From the NCBI GenBank assembly GCA_003820635.1, contig RPOS01000029.1, positions 1 through 34,174 on the forward strand: a stretch of 34,174 nucleotides of DNA, written 5' to 3'. Each line of letters begins with the position of its first letter. Position 1 is the stretch's first letter. This stretch comes from Verrucomicrobiaceae bacterium. GTDB lineage: Bacteria; Verrucomicrobiota; Verrucomicrobiae; Verrucomicrobiales; Akkermansiaceae. Under the pieces are notes generated by a model that worked only from the letters and a program-made list of their open reading frames with translations, had not been told where the DNA came from and ran no database searches. Position numbers and translations under genes: made by a program. This document shows positions 1-8,261 of this stretch, one piece after another.

Positions 1-19
1 CCAATCTCGGCCAATCTCG
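1..19. promoter_or_regulatory. Short direct repeat upstream of the response regulator
   Basis: The 9-mer CCAATCTCG occurs twice, at 1-9 and 11-19, so the copies are spaced 10 bp start to start, close to one helical turn. OmpR-family regulators typically bind tandem direct repeats with about this period, and the element sits about 40 bp upstream of an OmpR-type gene, so an autoregulatory site is conceivable. It touches the window edge and no promoter boxes can be placed, so this is a weak call. Confidence 0.18.
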
Positions 20-56
20 ACTTCCATGCCATTCGCAAACGTGGCAGGCTGCCGTC

Positions 57-743
57 ATGCGAATTCTGGTGGCCGAGGACGACGCCCGCCTGCGCCGGCA
101 TTTGGTGGCGGCGCTGCGGGAGGCCGGCCATGAGGTGGATGAAACCGGCGACGGCCTCTCCGCGCTCCGCCTGCTGGAGAGTCAGCCGCATGACGCTGCC
201 GTGCTCGACATCACGATGCCTGGCATGGACGGCGTGAGCGTGATCCGCGAAGCACGCGCCCAGGGATGCAAGGGGATCTTCCTGCTCTCCACCGCACGCG
301 GCGAGGTGGGTGACAAGGTTTCCGGCCTCGATGCCGGAGCAGACGATTATCTCGTGAAACCATACTCCACCGAGGAACTGCTGGCGCGGCTGCGGGCCGC
401 CGAGCGCCGCGTGAAACCGGAAAGCTCCAACCTGCTGCGCGTGGCCGATCTGGAAATCGACCTTCTCACGCGCGCCGCCCGGCGCGGAGACGTGCAGATC
501 GTCCTCACCAACCGCGAGTTCTCCCTGTTGGAAACACTCGCCAACGCCTCGCCGCGGCCGGTTTCCAAGGCCACTCTCATCGAACGCGTGTGGGATCAAT
601 ACTTCGATCCCGGTTCCAATGTGGTGAATGTCTATCTGAACTACCTGCGCAAGAAGATCGACCTTCCGGGATTCAAGCCGCTGATCCACACGCTGCGAGG
701 CGTGGGTTTCGCACTCAAGGAGGAAGGAGACGGGCGATCATGA
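57..743 (+). CDS. Two-component response regulator, OmpR/PhoB family
   Basis: The 228-residue protein has the standard length and two-domain build of the OmpR family. The N-terminal receiver (about 1-115) has the acidic pair E7/D8-D9, the phospho-acceptor D51 in VLDITMPGMDG, a Ser/Thr around 78-79 and the conserved K101 in YLVKPYS. The C-terminal winged helix (about 130-222) ends in the family-typical VYLNYLRKKID and IHTLRGVGFAL segments. Its stop codon TGA (741-743) overlaps the start of the sensor kinase gene as ATGA, so the two are almost certainly translationally coupled partners. No Shine-Dalgarno motif precedes ATG 57. It should act as a cytoplasmic DNA-binding transcription factor. The regulon is not visible; the exported protein at 1816 and the nearby efflux genes are candidates by position only. 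Confidence 0.95.
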   Translation: MRILVAEDDARLRRHLVAALREAGHEVDETGDGLSALRLLESQPHDAAVLDITMPGMDGVSVIREARAQGCKGIFLLSTARGEVGDKVSGLDAGADDYLVKPYSTEELLARLRAAERRVKPESSNLLRVADLEIDLLTRAARRGDVQIVLTNREFSLLETLANASPRPVSKATLIERVWDQYFDPGSNVVNVYLNYLRKKIDLPGFKPLIHTLRGVGFALKEEGDGRS

Positions 744-1792
744 GCTTTCGCTTCCGCATCGCGGCATGGGTGGTGCTTTCCTGCACCTTGCTCATCGGCG
801 TAATGATCTACACCGCGCACAGCGAACTGGAGGAGGAACTGCGCGCCGGACGCGTGGACCGCCACCACCCGCAGATCCCGGGCTGGACGCTCCACAACAG
901 CCTCCCCGAAGAAGAAATCCAGGACATCCTCGGCGAGTTGATGGAAACCTGGTTGTGGACGGCCGCCACCATGATTGCCTTGTCACTCGGTGCCGGCCTC
1001 CTGCTTGCCCGCCGTTCGCTCCAGCCGATGCAGGAAATCAACCGTCAACTTTCCGCGATGCGTCCGGATTCGCTCCACGGCGGCATCACCATCCCGGAGG
1101 CGGACCCCGCCATCGAGGGGCTCGCAAACCATCTCAACGGTCTGTTAGACCGCGCGGGAACCGCCTATCAGGAAATGGCCGAGTTTTCCGCACGGGTGGC
1201 CCACGAGCTGCGCACGCCGCTGATGCTGCTGCGGATGCGCGTCGAGCACGCCCCGCCCGGCATGCCGCCTGCATTCCAGGAAGACCTGCAGGACGAACTC
1301 GCGCGGCTTTCGCGTTTCGTCGAGCGCGCGCTGCTGGCCGCCAAGGCGGAGCAGGGTTCGCTGCAACCCACCGCCGCGCCGCTCTGCCTTAGCGATCTCG
1401 TCCGTGACGTGGCGGAGGCTTATCAACTACTGGCCGCAGAGCGGGCGCTGGAAATGAAAGTCGAGATCACGAACGGCATCCGGATCGATGCCGACGCCGA
1501 CCTGCTGCTTCAGACGTTGCACGGCTTGCTTGAAAACGCCGTCCACTACGCAAAATCAAAGATCCTCGTTTCCTGCCGGGAAGAGAAGGGAAGCGCGGTT
1601 CTTGAAATTCACAACGACCGCGATTCAGCGAGCATCGCCACCGCAGGCTTGGGGCTTGGACTCCGCCTAGTGCGCGGGATCTGCATAGCCTCCGCATGGC
1701 TTTTTGAAAGCCACGAGACGGAGGACGATTTCGGGGCCATCATTCGATTCGTCGCGATAAATTCCCTTGCTTTCCAGGCGGATGGTGAATGA
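740..1792 (+). CDS. Sensor histidine kinase with degenerate ATP-lid region
   Basis: This 350-residue inner-membrane kinase is partner to the preceding regulator. I chose ATG 740 because it overlaps the regulator stop (ATGA) and begins a clean membrane segment; the frame is open further upstream inside the regulator gene. TM1 is about residues 8-24, followed by a short periplasmic loop of about 45 residues rich in acidic and His residues, and TM2 about 71-90. A HAMP-like linker follows, then the H-box with phospho-His H155 in FSARVAHELRTPL. The N-box is LLENAVHY (N266), and a glycine-rich G2 box TAGLGLGLRL lies near 301-310. The usual DxGxG G1 box is replaced by HNDRDSAS, which lacks the glycines, so ATP binding may be altered. 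The small sensor loop suggests detection of ions or envelope stress, but that is inference. Confidence 0.92.
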   Translation: MSFRFRIAAWVVLSCTLLIGVMIYTAHSELEEELRAGRVDRHHPQIPGWTLHNSLPEEEIQDILGELMETWLWTAATMIALSLGAGLLLARRSLQPMQEINRQLSAMRPDSLHGGITIPEADPAIEGLANHLNGLLDRAGTAYQEMAEFSARVAHELRTPLMLLRMRVEHAPPGMPPAFQEDLQDELARLSRFVERALLAAKAEQGSLQPTAAPLCLSDLVRDVAEAYQLLAAERALEMKVEITNGIRIDADADLLLQTLHGLLENAVHYAKSKILVSCREEKGSAVLEIHNDRDSASIATAGLGLGLRLVRGICIASAWLFESHETEDDFGAIIRFVAINSLAFQADGE

Positions 1793-1815
1793 TTCCGGCA
1801 CACTTCCCAAACACC

Positions 1816-2301
1816 ATGCACTCCAGATTCCTCAGACTCACCGCCGGCGTTCTCGCAGGCGCCGCCCTGTCCCTCGGCATCGCGCTCGCCGCTCCCTACG
1901 AGACCGGCTCGCAGGTCCAACCGTTCTCCGCCAAGGACCAGCACGAGCAGGCTTTCACGCTGAAGCCCGCTGAAACCAGGTTCCTGCTCGTCAGCCACGA
2001 CATGGAGACCGGCAAGAAGGCGAACGCCGCGCTCAATGCCATGGGCAAGGATTATCTCGGCACGAAAAACGCGGTTTACGTCGCCAACATCCACGGCATG
2101 CCCGGCATCGGCCGCATGTTCGCCATGCCCAAGATGAAAAAATATGTCCACCGCATCATCCTTGGCGATGACGAGACACTCATCGCGAAGTTTCCCGAGC
2201 AAAAGGGCAAGGTCACGGTGCTCAAGCTGGATGATGGCAAGGTGAGTTCCATCACTTACTGGACACCCGGAGTTGAAGAGGTGGAGAGCGCACTGAAATA
2301 A
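1816..2301 (+). CDS. Exported cysteine-free thioredoxin-like protein of unknown function
   Basis: I chose ATG 1816, giving 161 residues. It begins an Arg-containing signal peptide (MHSRFLRL, then a hydrophobic stretch, with cleavage near ALAAPYE), and the preceding bases AAACACC match the A/C-rich leaders seen at other starts here. An alternative ATG at 1789 overlaps the kinase stop as ATGA and would add nine residues before the signal. The mature part starts with a G-x-Q-x-x-x-F-x-x-x-D-x-H pattern resembling the first strand of AhpC/TSA or thioredoxin-like proteins, followed by FLLVSHD. There is no cysteine, so no thiol redox chemistry is possible. It lies 23 bp after the kinase gene and is probably co-transcribed. 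A periplasmic accessory or sensor role with the two-component pair is a guess. Confidence 0.7.
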   Translation: MHSRFLRLTAGVLAGAALSLGIALAAPYETGSQVQPFSAKDQHEQAFTLKPAETRFLLVSHDMETGKKANAALNAMGKDYLGTKNAVYVANIHGMPGIGRMFAMPKMKKYVHRIILGDDETLIAKFPEQKGKVTVLKLDDGKVSSITYWTPGVEEVESALK

Positions 2302-2313
2302 ACGCCTTGGCAA

Positions 2314-2329
2314 AGGACGACTGCGTCCT
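2314..2329. terminator. Convergent-gene hairpin, possible bidirectional terminator
   Basis: AGGACG-ACTG-CGTCCT forms a perfect 6-bp stem with a tetraloop, 12 bp after the stop of the exported-protein gene and within the 126-bp gap between convergent genes. A second stem, GCCGC/GCGGC with a 6-nt loop, lies at 2403-2418, next to the RND pump stop. Neither has a clear T-run, so intrinsic termination is uncertain. Nothing else was seen in this gap. Confidence 0.3.
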
Positions 2330-2427
2330 GCGCCTCGCTCTATGGAAAGTCACCGCGCAGAATTTAGCATCTCATTGGCATTGGCATCGACGCTCATAGA
2401 GCGCCGCTACGTGGCGGCAGTCCCCGC

Positions 2428-5400
2428 CTATTCCTGAGTCGCGCTTTGCGCTTTCTTCTCCCTGCGGTCCGTGAACTTCTGGACGAAGACATAGCATACC
2501 GGGATCAGAAACAGCCCGATGGCGGTGGAAATGGACATGCCGTAAACCACTCCGGTGCCCATGGTGCTGCGGGAGGCGGCTCCGGAGCCGGTGGCCAGCA
2601 TCAGCGGCACGCAGCCGAGGATGAAGGCGAAGGAGGTCATCAGGATCGGACGCAGGCGGAGTTTCGCACCCTGGATGGCAGCCTCAATCGTCGGCACACC
2701 TTCCTCACGTTTCATTTTCGCGAACTCGATGATGAGGATGGCGTTCTTGGCCGCCAGACCGATGAGCATGACGAGGCCGACCTGCGCATAGACGTTCATT
2801 TCGAAGTTGCGCAGGAACAGACCGACCATCGTGCCCAGAATCACCGTGGGCACGGACAACAACACGGCGAAGGGCAGCGACCAGCTTTCATACTGCGCGG
2901 CGAGAAGCAGGAAGACGAATAGCACGGCCATGCCGAAAATAATGCCTGCCTGGCCCTCGGATTTTTTCTCCTGCAAGGTCAGGCCCGACCACTCGTAACC
3001 GGTTTCCGCGGGCATTTCCTTCATGACTTCCTCGATCGCCTTGATCGCCTGGCCTGAACTGTATCCCGGCGCGGTGGCTCCGATGACCTCGGCGGCGTTG
3101 TAGAGGTTGAAACGCGTGACGAGGTTCGGGCCGGACATCTTGGTCACCGTCACCAGCGTGCTCAGCGGAACCATGCCGCCGTCGTTGTTGCGGACGTAGA
3201 ACCGCCCGATGTCGTCGGGCTTGCTGGTGAACTCCGGTTCAGCCTGCAGAAATACTTTATATACTTTTCCGAACTTCACGAAGTCGTTCACATACAATCC
3301 GCTCAGATAGCTTTGCAGGGATGCGAACACGCTGTCCACCGGCACGTTAAGCGTGCGGCATTTTTCGCGGTCGAGTTCCACCTTCACCTGCGGCGTGGCG
3401 GGATTGAAGGTGGTGGTGAGCCGTGCGATCTCGGGGCGCTTGGCTACCAGTTCCTGGAGTTGTTTCACATGGCCGGCAAGCTGGTCGATGCTGCCACCGG
3501 AGCGGTCCTGCAGCTGCATGGTGAAACCGGAAACGTTGCCGTATCCCGGAAGCGGCGGCGGACCGAACGCGAAGGCGCGCACACCGGGGATGCCGTAAAA
3601 CTTCTTCGTCCACTCTGCAGCAATCGCCTTGGCGTGCAGGTGGGGTTCGGCGCGCTCTTCCCATGGTTCCAGGCCGACGAACATCAGCGCGGCGTTGGGC
3701 ACATTAAGCGAGTTGAGGATGTTCATGCCCGCCAGACCCACGGCGGATTGCACGCCCTCGGTGTTGCAGACGATTTCCTCAATCTGCTTGAGTGCCTCGT
3801 CGCTGCGCTGCAGGGACGCGCCCTCCGGAAGTTCGATTGCGACAAACAGATACCCCTTGTCCTCGTCCGGAATGAATCCGCCCGGCACGTGCTTGCCGAT
3901 GCGGTTGATGGCAAACACCACGATGACCAGCAACAGCATCGAAATGGTCGCTTTGCGCACGAGTCCGCCAACCACCCTGCCATAGCGATCGATGATCCAA
4001 TCGAAGCCTTTGTTGAACAAACGGAAGAACGCCGCGATCGGACCCTTGCCGGGTTTCGGTTCGCGCAGCAGCATCGCCGAAAGCGCCGGGCTGAGCGTCA
4101 GCGCGTTGATCACCGAAAACACCACGGCGATCGCGATGGTCAGAGCGAACTGCTTGTAGAGGGCTCCCGTAACACCGCCCATGAAGGCGACCGGCACAAA
4201 CACCGCGCAGAGCACCAGACCAATGGCCACCACCGGGCCGGACACCTCCTTCATCGCGATGCGGGTGGCCTCCTTGGGCGATTTGCCGTGCTCGATGTGA
4301 TGCTGCACCGCCTCGACCACCACGATGGCATCGTCCACCACAATGCCGATGGCCAGCACCAGGCCGAACATGGTGAGCACGTTCACACTGAAACCCAGCA
4401 CCGGAAACAGGATGAACGCTCCTAACAGCGAAACCGGCACCGTGCACATCGGAATGATCGTGGCGCGGAAGCTTTGCAGGAAGATATAAACAACCAGCAA
4501 CACGAGAATGACCGCCTCGAAGAGCGTATGGACGATTTCCTCCATCGAAGCCTTGATCGGCAGCGTGGAATCAAGCGCGATCTCATAGGTCATGTCCGCT
4601 GGAAAACGCTCCGACTTCTCCTTGAGGATGTTCTTCACGTTCTCCGCCGTTTCGAGCGCGTTCGCTCCGGGCGCAAGATAGATGGCGAAGGCACCGGCGG
4701 GCGATTGATTCAGTCGGGCACGCAGATCGTATGTCTGTGCTCCAAGTTCCACCCGCGCGACGTCCTTGATCTTCACCTGCTGCCCGTCGGAACTCGCGCG
4801 GATGATGACGTCCTCGAACTCCTTCGGGTCCTTGAGCAGGCCGAGCGCGCGCACGTTGAACTGGCTTTCCTGGCCGGGCGGTGCCGGTTCCGCGCCAATG
4901 CGTCCGGCGGGCGACTGGGCGTTTTGTTCCTGCAGCGCCTTCTTGATGTCATCCGGCGTGATGCCGAGCGAGGCGAGTTTGTCCGGCTGCAGCCAGATGC
5001 GCATCGTGTAGTCCTGCGCGGTGAAGTTTTTCACATCACCCACACCCTTCACGCGCTTGATAGAATCCACCAGGTTGAGATCGCAGTAGTTGCTGAGAAA
5101 CACCGCATCGTAACTGCCTTTCGGCGATGCAAGGCCGATGACCATCAGGATGTCCGGGCTGGAACGGTTCACCACCACGCCCTCGCGTTTCACCGCGTCG
5201 GGAAGCTGGGCTTCCGCCTGACTCACGCGGTTCTGCGTGTTGACCTGCATGATGTCCACGTCGGTGCCGACGTCAAAATAGACGTTGAGCGTCATCTTGC
5301 CGTCGTTGGCGTTGAACGACTGCATGTAGAGCAGCTTGTCCACGCCGTTGACCTTGGTCTCGATGGGCGTGGCCACCGATTCCATGACCGCCTCCGCCGC

Positions 5401-5556
5401 CGCGCCACGATAGGTGGCGGTGGCCTGGATCATGGTGGGGCTGACCGTCGGGTATTCCGAAATCGGCAGCCGCGAGAGGGAAATGGCGCCTACGATGACC
5501 GTGAGGATGGCAATGACCATCGCGACGATCGGCCGGCGAATGAAGAATTCGGCCAT
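2428..5556 (-). CDS. RND multidrug efflux pump, AcrB/MexB (HAE-1) type
   Basis: The 1042-residue inner-membrane proton-driven transporter has the normal length for the hydrophobe/amphiphile RND family. It starts with the hallmark MAEFFIRRPIVAMVIAILT first TM helix. The proton-relay aspartates D408-D409 sit in [14 protein letters not shown] in TM4, and the TM10 lysine motif is GLAAKNAILIIEFAK. Between TM1-TM2 and TM7-TM8 are the two large periplasmic porter and docking regions, with PSSP- and GYEWSG-like segments usual in the family. The gene begins 6 bp after the stop of its adaptor (5563), so the two form an operon; the outer-membrane factor is supplied by the divergent gene at 6835-8225. 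Likely substrates are drugs, dyes, bile-like or lipidic compounds, inferred from the family. Confidence 0.96.
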   Translation of the reverse strand: MAEFFIRRPIVAMVIAILTVIVGAISLSRLPISEYPTVSPTMIQATATYRGAAAEAVMESVATPIETKVNGVDKLLYMQSFNANDGKMTLNVYFDVGTDVDIMQVNTQNRVSQAEAQLPDAVKREGVVVNRSSPDILMVIGLASPKGSYDAVFLSNYCDLNLVDSIKRVKGVGDVKNFTAQDYTMRIWLQPDKLASLGITPDDIKKALQEQNAQSPAGRIGAEPAPPGQESQFNVRALGLLKDPKEFEDVIIRASSDGQQVKIKDVARVELGAQTYDLRARLNQSPAGAFAIYLAPGANALETAENVKNILKEKSERFPADMTYEIALDSTLPIKASMEEIVHTLFEAVILVLLVVYIFLQSFRATIIPMCTVPVSLLGAFILFPVLGFSVNVLTMFGLVLAIGIVVDDAIVVVEAVQHHIEHGKSPKEATRIAMKEVSGPVVAIGLVLCAVFVPVAFMGGVTGALYKQFALTIAIAVVFSVINALTLSPALSAMLLREPKPGKGPIAAFFRLFNKGFDWIIDRYGRVVGGLVRKATISMLLLVIVVFAINRIGKHVPGGFIPDEDKGYLFVAIELPEGASLQRSDEALKQIEEIVCNTEGVQSAVGLAGMNILNSLNVPNAALMFVGLEPWEERAEPHLHAKAIAAEWTKKFYGIPGVRAFAFGPPPLPGYGNVSGFTMQLQDRSGGSIDQLAGHVKQLQELVAKRPEIARLTTTFNPATPQVKVELDREKCRTLNVPVDSVFASLQSYLSGLYVNDFVKFGKVYKVFLQAEPEFTSKPDDIGRFYVRNNDGGMVPLSTLVTVTKMSGPNLVTRFNLYNAAEVIGATAPGYSSGQAIKAIEEVMKEMPAETGYEWSGLTLQEKKSEGQAGIIFGMAVLFVFLLLAAQYESWSLPFAVLLSVPTVILGTMVGLFLRNFEMNVYAQVGLVMLIGLAAKNAILIIEFAKMKREEGVPTIEAAIQGAKLRLRPILMTSFAFILGCVPLMLATGSGAASRSTMGTGVVYGMSISTAIGLFLIPVCYVFVQKFTDRREKKAQSATQE

Positions 5557-5562
5557 GATCGG

Positions 5563-6738
5563 TCAGTCTTTCGAGGGTTGTTCGGCTTTGGCCGAAGGTG
5601 CGATGGTGACCGGCATTCCCTGACGAACCTTGTGAACGCCCTCCACGATGATCCGGTCTCCGGGTTTCAATCCCTCGTTGATGATGAACATCGGGCCGAC
5701 CTGTTCGCCAGTCTGGACCGCCTGTTGTGTCGTCTTGCCGTCGCCATCGATCAGCCAGACGAAGGTCTTGCCCTGGAGCTCGACGATGGCCCGCTCCGGC
5801 ACGGTGACGGTGTTGGGGCGTTTGCCGAGATCCACGCGGACGCGTGCGAACATTCCCGGACGGAGCAGTTTCTCGTGATTGGGAAACTCGGCGCGGACGC
5901 GTAGCGTGCCGGTCTTGGTGTCCACCGCCCGGTCGATGAAAACGAACCTGCCGGGGTCGGCATGCTCCTTGCCGTTGGACAGGATCAGGGTGAGGGGCAC
6001 ATCCTCGACCTGCTTGCCGGTGAGTTTGCTTTTCTCCCTGGCCTGCAGGTATTCGACCTCGCTCACATTGCAGTAGAACCAGATGGGATCGAGGGTGGAA
6101 ATGGTGGTCATCAACGTGGGCTCGCCCTTGCCGACGAGATCGCCGATGGACACTTGTTTGCCGCCGATGAGTCCCGTGACCGGGGCCTTGATGTCGCAGT
6201 AGCCGAGATCAAGCTCGGCGGATTGGACGCGGGCTTTGGCGGATTCTATGCCCGCCTTGCCGACATCCACCGAGGCCAGCGCGTTGTCGAGATCCTGTTG
6301 CGGCACCGCGCGGTTGGCCACCAGCGGAGTCAGGCGGGCGACGTCTTTTTCATACTTGTTGAGGGCGGCATGAGCCTCCGCGAGCATGCCGTTGGCGGCG
6401 GCGAGGCGTTCGAGGAATGGTTTCTTGTCGAGTTCGAAAAGCATGTCTCCTTGGGCGACTTCGGTGCCCTCGGTAAAGAGCATCTTGTCCACGAAACCCT
6501 CGACCCGGGCGCGCACCTCGACATTCTGCGGAGAATCAAGCTGGCCGATCAAGGTGGTGGACAATGGCACGTCTGTGGTGGTGATTTCCATCACTTCCAC
6601 GACGGGCGGCGGCGGCGGTGCGGTCTCGGGCTTCTCGCATCCCGCAATGAGGCCCACCACCATCAAAGGAACCGCCACTTGCGAAATCAGGCGCGGAAAA
6701 CCCGCGCCTGCATTGTGTTCTGATAAAAGTTGAATCAC
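5563..6738 (-). CDS. RND efflux periplasmic adaptor lipoprotein (AcrA/MexA type)
   Basis: The 391-residue membrane-fusion protein starts with a long signal segment and a lipobox ending VVGLIAGC, with lipidated C34, followed by a proline-rich linker (ETAPPPPPVVEV). It then shows the family order: lipoyl half-motif VEARVEGFVDKMLFTEG, an alpha-hairpin coiled coil (about 115-185), the second lipoyl half YCDIKAPVTGLIG, a beta-barrel, and the membrane-proximal domain with LRPGMFARVRV and VPERAIV. The start codon is GTG (6736-6738). A consensus-like promoter ends right at it, suggesting a leaderless transcript. It forms the bridge between the pump encoded 6 bp downstream and the divergent outer-membrane factor. 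Confidence 0.94.
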   Translation of the reverse strand: MIQLLSEHNAGAGFPRLISQVAVPLMVVGLIAGCEKPETAPPPPPVVEVMEITTTDVPLSTTLIGQLDSPQNVEVRARVEGFVDKMLFTEGTEVAQGDMLFELDKKPFLERLAAANGMLAEAHAALNKYEKDVARLTPLVANRAVPQQDLDNALASVDVGKAGIESAKARVQSAELDLGYCDIKAPVTGLIGGKQVSIGDLVGKGEPTLMTTISTLDPIWFYCNVSEVEYLQAREKSKLTGKQVEDVPLTLILSNGKEHADPGRFVFIDRAVDTKTGTLRVRAEFPNHEKLLRPGMFARVRVDLGKRPNTVTVPERAIVELQGKTFVWLIDGDGKTTQQAVQTGEQVGPMFIINEGLKPGDRIIVEGVHKVRQGMPVTIAPSAKAEQPSKD

Positions 6739-6744
6739 ACCCGC

Positions 6745-6773
6745 GAACTATCCATACGCCCCACGGGTGTCAA
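6745..6773 (-). promoter_or_regulatory. Sigma70-like promoter for the adaptor-RND operon
   Basis: On the minus strand a perfect -35 TTGACA (6768-6773) is followed by exactly 17 bp and the -10-like TAGTTC (6745-6750). Initiation about 7 nt downstream would fall on or next to the GTG start at 6738, implying a leaderless mRNA. It lies in the 96-bp divergent region between the two halves of the tripartite pump. A weaker plus-strand TTGACT at 6782-6787 could serve the outer-membrane factor gene. Confidence 0.42.
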
Positions 6774-6834
6774 CGGCAACCTTGACTCACTGCCGTCCTT
6801 TCGCTTGCAAATTCAGTCATTTAGTCGCAAACCC

Positions 6835-7023
6835 ATGCCGATGCGACCGCTCGCCCTGATTTCCGGCTCCCTGTTTTTGAGTTCCTGCATCCTCGGCCCG
6901 CAGCCCGGTGCGCCTGATGCAAAAGCACCGGGTTCCATCCGCGGGGACAGCGCACCACACGGATCATCCTTCGGTGACAAGGCATGGGGCAGGTTTTCAC
7001 CGATGAGCACCTGCGCTGCCTGA
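6835..7023 (+). pseudogene. Detached N-terminus (lipoprotein signal) of the outer-membrane efflux factor
   Basis: From ATG 6835 (or 6841) this frame encodes MPMRPLALISGSLFLSSC, a clear signal peptide with lipobox LSSC, then ILGPQPGAP and a linker ending GDKAW. That is exactly the N-terminus expected of a NodT-family outer-membrane factor. The frame then diverges and stops at 7023. The body continues in another frame with QVFTDEHLRCLIERAL, the usual continuation after the W. The junction is the G-run 6986-6989: one extra G would give an uninterrupted W-G-Q-V-F. I therefore read 6835-8225 as one gene carrying a single-base deletion, either real or a sequencing error. Confidence 0.75.
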
Positions 7024-8225
7024 TCGAGCGCGCACTGGCACAAAACCCGGATTTGGTGGCCGCCACCTACCGCATCGAACAGGCGCGGGCCCGCGCCATG
7101 TCCGCGCGGGCCGATTGGTTTCCGCAGCTCGGCGGCAGCGGTGGTGCGGCGGCAAACTATGGTTCGGAAAACGCCGGCCAGGTCGCTCCCGGCGGCGACC
7201 GCTCGTCGGAAAGTTATGATCTAACAGCCCTGCTGAGCTGGGAAATCGACCTGTGGGGCGGCATCCGCCGCAGCAACGAAGCGGCGCGCTCCAGACTGCT
7301 GGAGGCCGGATACCAGCGCGACGCGGTGCAGACCAGCCTCATCGCCGCGGTGGCATCCGCCTACATCGAGCTCAAGAATCTCGACGAGCGCCTCGCCATT
7401 TCTCAACGCACCGTGGAGAGCCGCCAGTCTTCGCTGGATCTCGTTGCCTCGCGCCGCGACGGCGGTGTCAGCTCCGATCTGGAAGTCGGCCAGGCCGAGG
7501 CGTTGCTGGGCCAGGCGCGCACCGCCATCCCGATCACCGAGCAGGCGATCGCCGCCAAGGAAAACGAAATCCGTTTCCTGTTAGGTGAATACCCTGCCGG
7601 CGTCGCGCGCGGCGGCAGCCTCGATGGATTGGACCGCTCGCTTCAAATCAAGGGCGGCCTGTCATCCACACTCTTGGAACGCCGGCCGGACGTCGCCGCA
7701 GCCAGCCAGGCCTATCAGGCCGCCGTCGCGGAAATCGGCGTGGCCGAGGCCCTGCGCCTGCCGTCGCTTTCCCTCACCGGCAGCGGTGGCGTGATCAGCG
7801 GCGCATTCGACAACCTTCTCGACAGCAGCTCCACCGCCTACAGCGTCGGCCCGCGCCTTGCCGGGCCGATCTTCGACGCCGGCCGCAACAAGGCCCGCGT
7901 GGATGCCGCCCGCGCGCTGGCCGGTGAAGCCCAGGCCGCCCACCAACGCGCCGCCCAACTGGCATTCCGCGAGGCGGCGGACTCGATCAACGCCCACCTG
8001 AAAACCGGCGAAATCATCACCGAACAATCGCGGCTCGTCGAAGCCAACCGCAAGGTCGCCCGGGTTGCCAACGAACGGTTCACCGGCGGTGAGTCGAGTT
8101 ACCTCGAAGTGCTCGATGCCGAGCGCAGCCTGTTCTTTTCCGAGCTCGAGCTGGCCGACGCCCGCCGCGATCGTCTGCTCGCCGTCGTCCAGGCCTACCG
8201 CGCGCTCGGCGGCGGCTGGAAGTGA
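6984..8225 (+). CDS. Outer-membrane efflux factor, NodT/TolC family (body, frameshifted from its signal peptide)
   Basis: This long open frame (413 residues from ATG 6984) covers both TolC/OEP repeats. It starts with LIERALAQNPDLVAATYRIEQARA and contains LLSWEIDLWGGIRRSNEAA, the diagnostic LLERRPDVAAASQAYQAA followed by AEALRLPSLSLTGSGG, and ends with GGESSYLEVLDAERSLF and AYRALGGGWK. Such proteins are lipidated trimeric barrels with long periplasmic tunnels. As written, the frame lacks any export signal. The signal peptide and lipobox lie just upstream in another frame (6835-6987), separated by an apparent one-base loss in a GGGG run. If the frameshift is real, the protein cannot reach the outer membrane. 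It diverges from the adaptor/pump operon and is its obvious partner. Confidence 0.9.
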   Translation: MGQVFTDEHLRCLIERALAQNPDLVAATYRIEQARARAMSARADWFPQLGGSGGAAANYGSENAGQVAPGGDRSSESYDLTALLSWEIDLWGGIRRSNEAARSRLLEAGYQRDAVQTSLIAAVASAYIELKNLDERLAISQRTVESRQSSLDLVASRRDGGVSSDLEVGQAEALLGQARTAIPITEQAIAAKENEIRFLLGEYPAGVARGGSLDGLDRSLQIKGGLSSTLLERRPDVAAASQAYQAAVAEIGVAEALRLPSLSLTGSGGVISGAFDNLLDSSSTAYSVGPRLAGPIFDAGRNKARVDAARALAGEAQAAHQRAAQLAFREAADSINAHLKTGEIITEQSRLVEANRKVARVANERFTGGESSYLEVLDAERSLFFSELELADARRDRLLAVVQAYRALGGGWK

Positions 8226-8261
8226 TTGCCCCGCATCCCCCGGGGGTGCCGACTCTCCGTC

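Noticed and set aside
590..739. Upstream extension of the histidine kinase frame
   Set aside because: It lies inside the response regulator; the coupled ATGA start at 740 gives a normal kinase.
3313..5904. Long open frames on the plus strand opposite the RND pump (3313-4425 and 4474-5904)
   Set aside because: They are antisense to a clear RND/adaptor reading, have low-complexity His/Arg/Asp-rich translations without motifs, and reflect GC-rich third-position bias.
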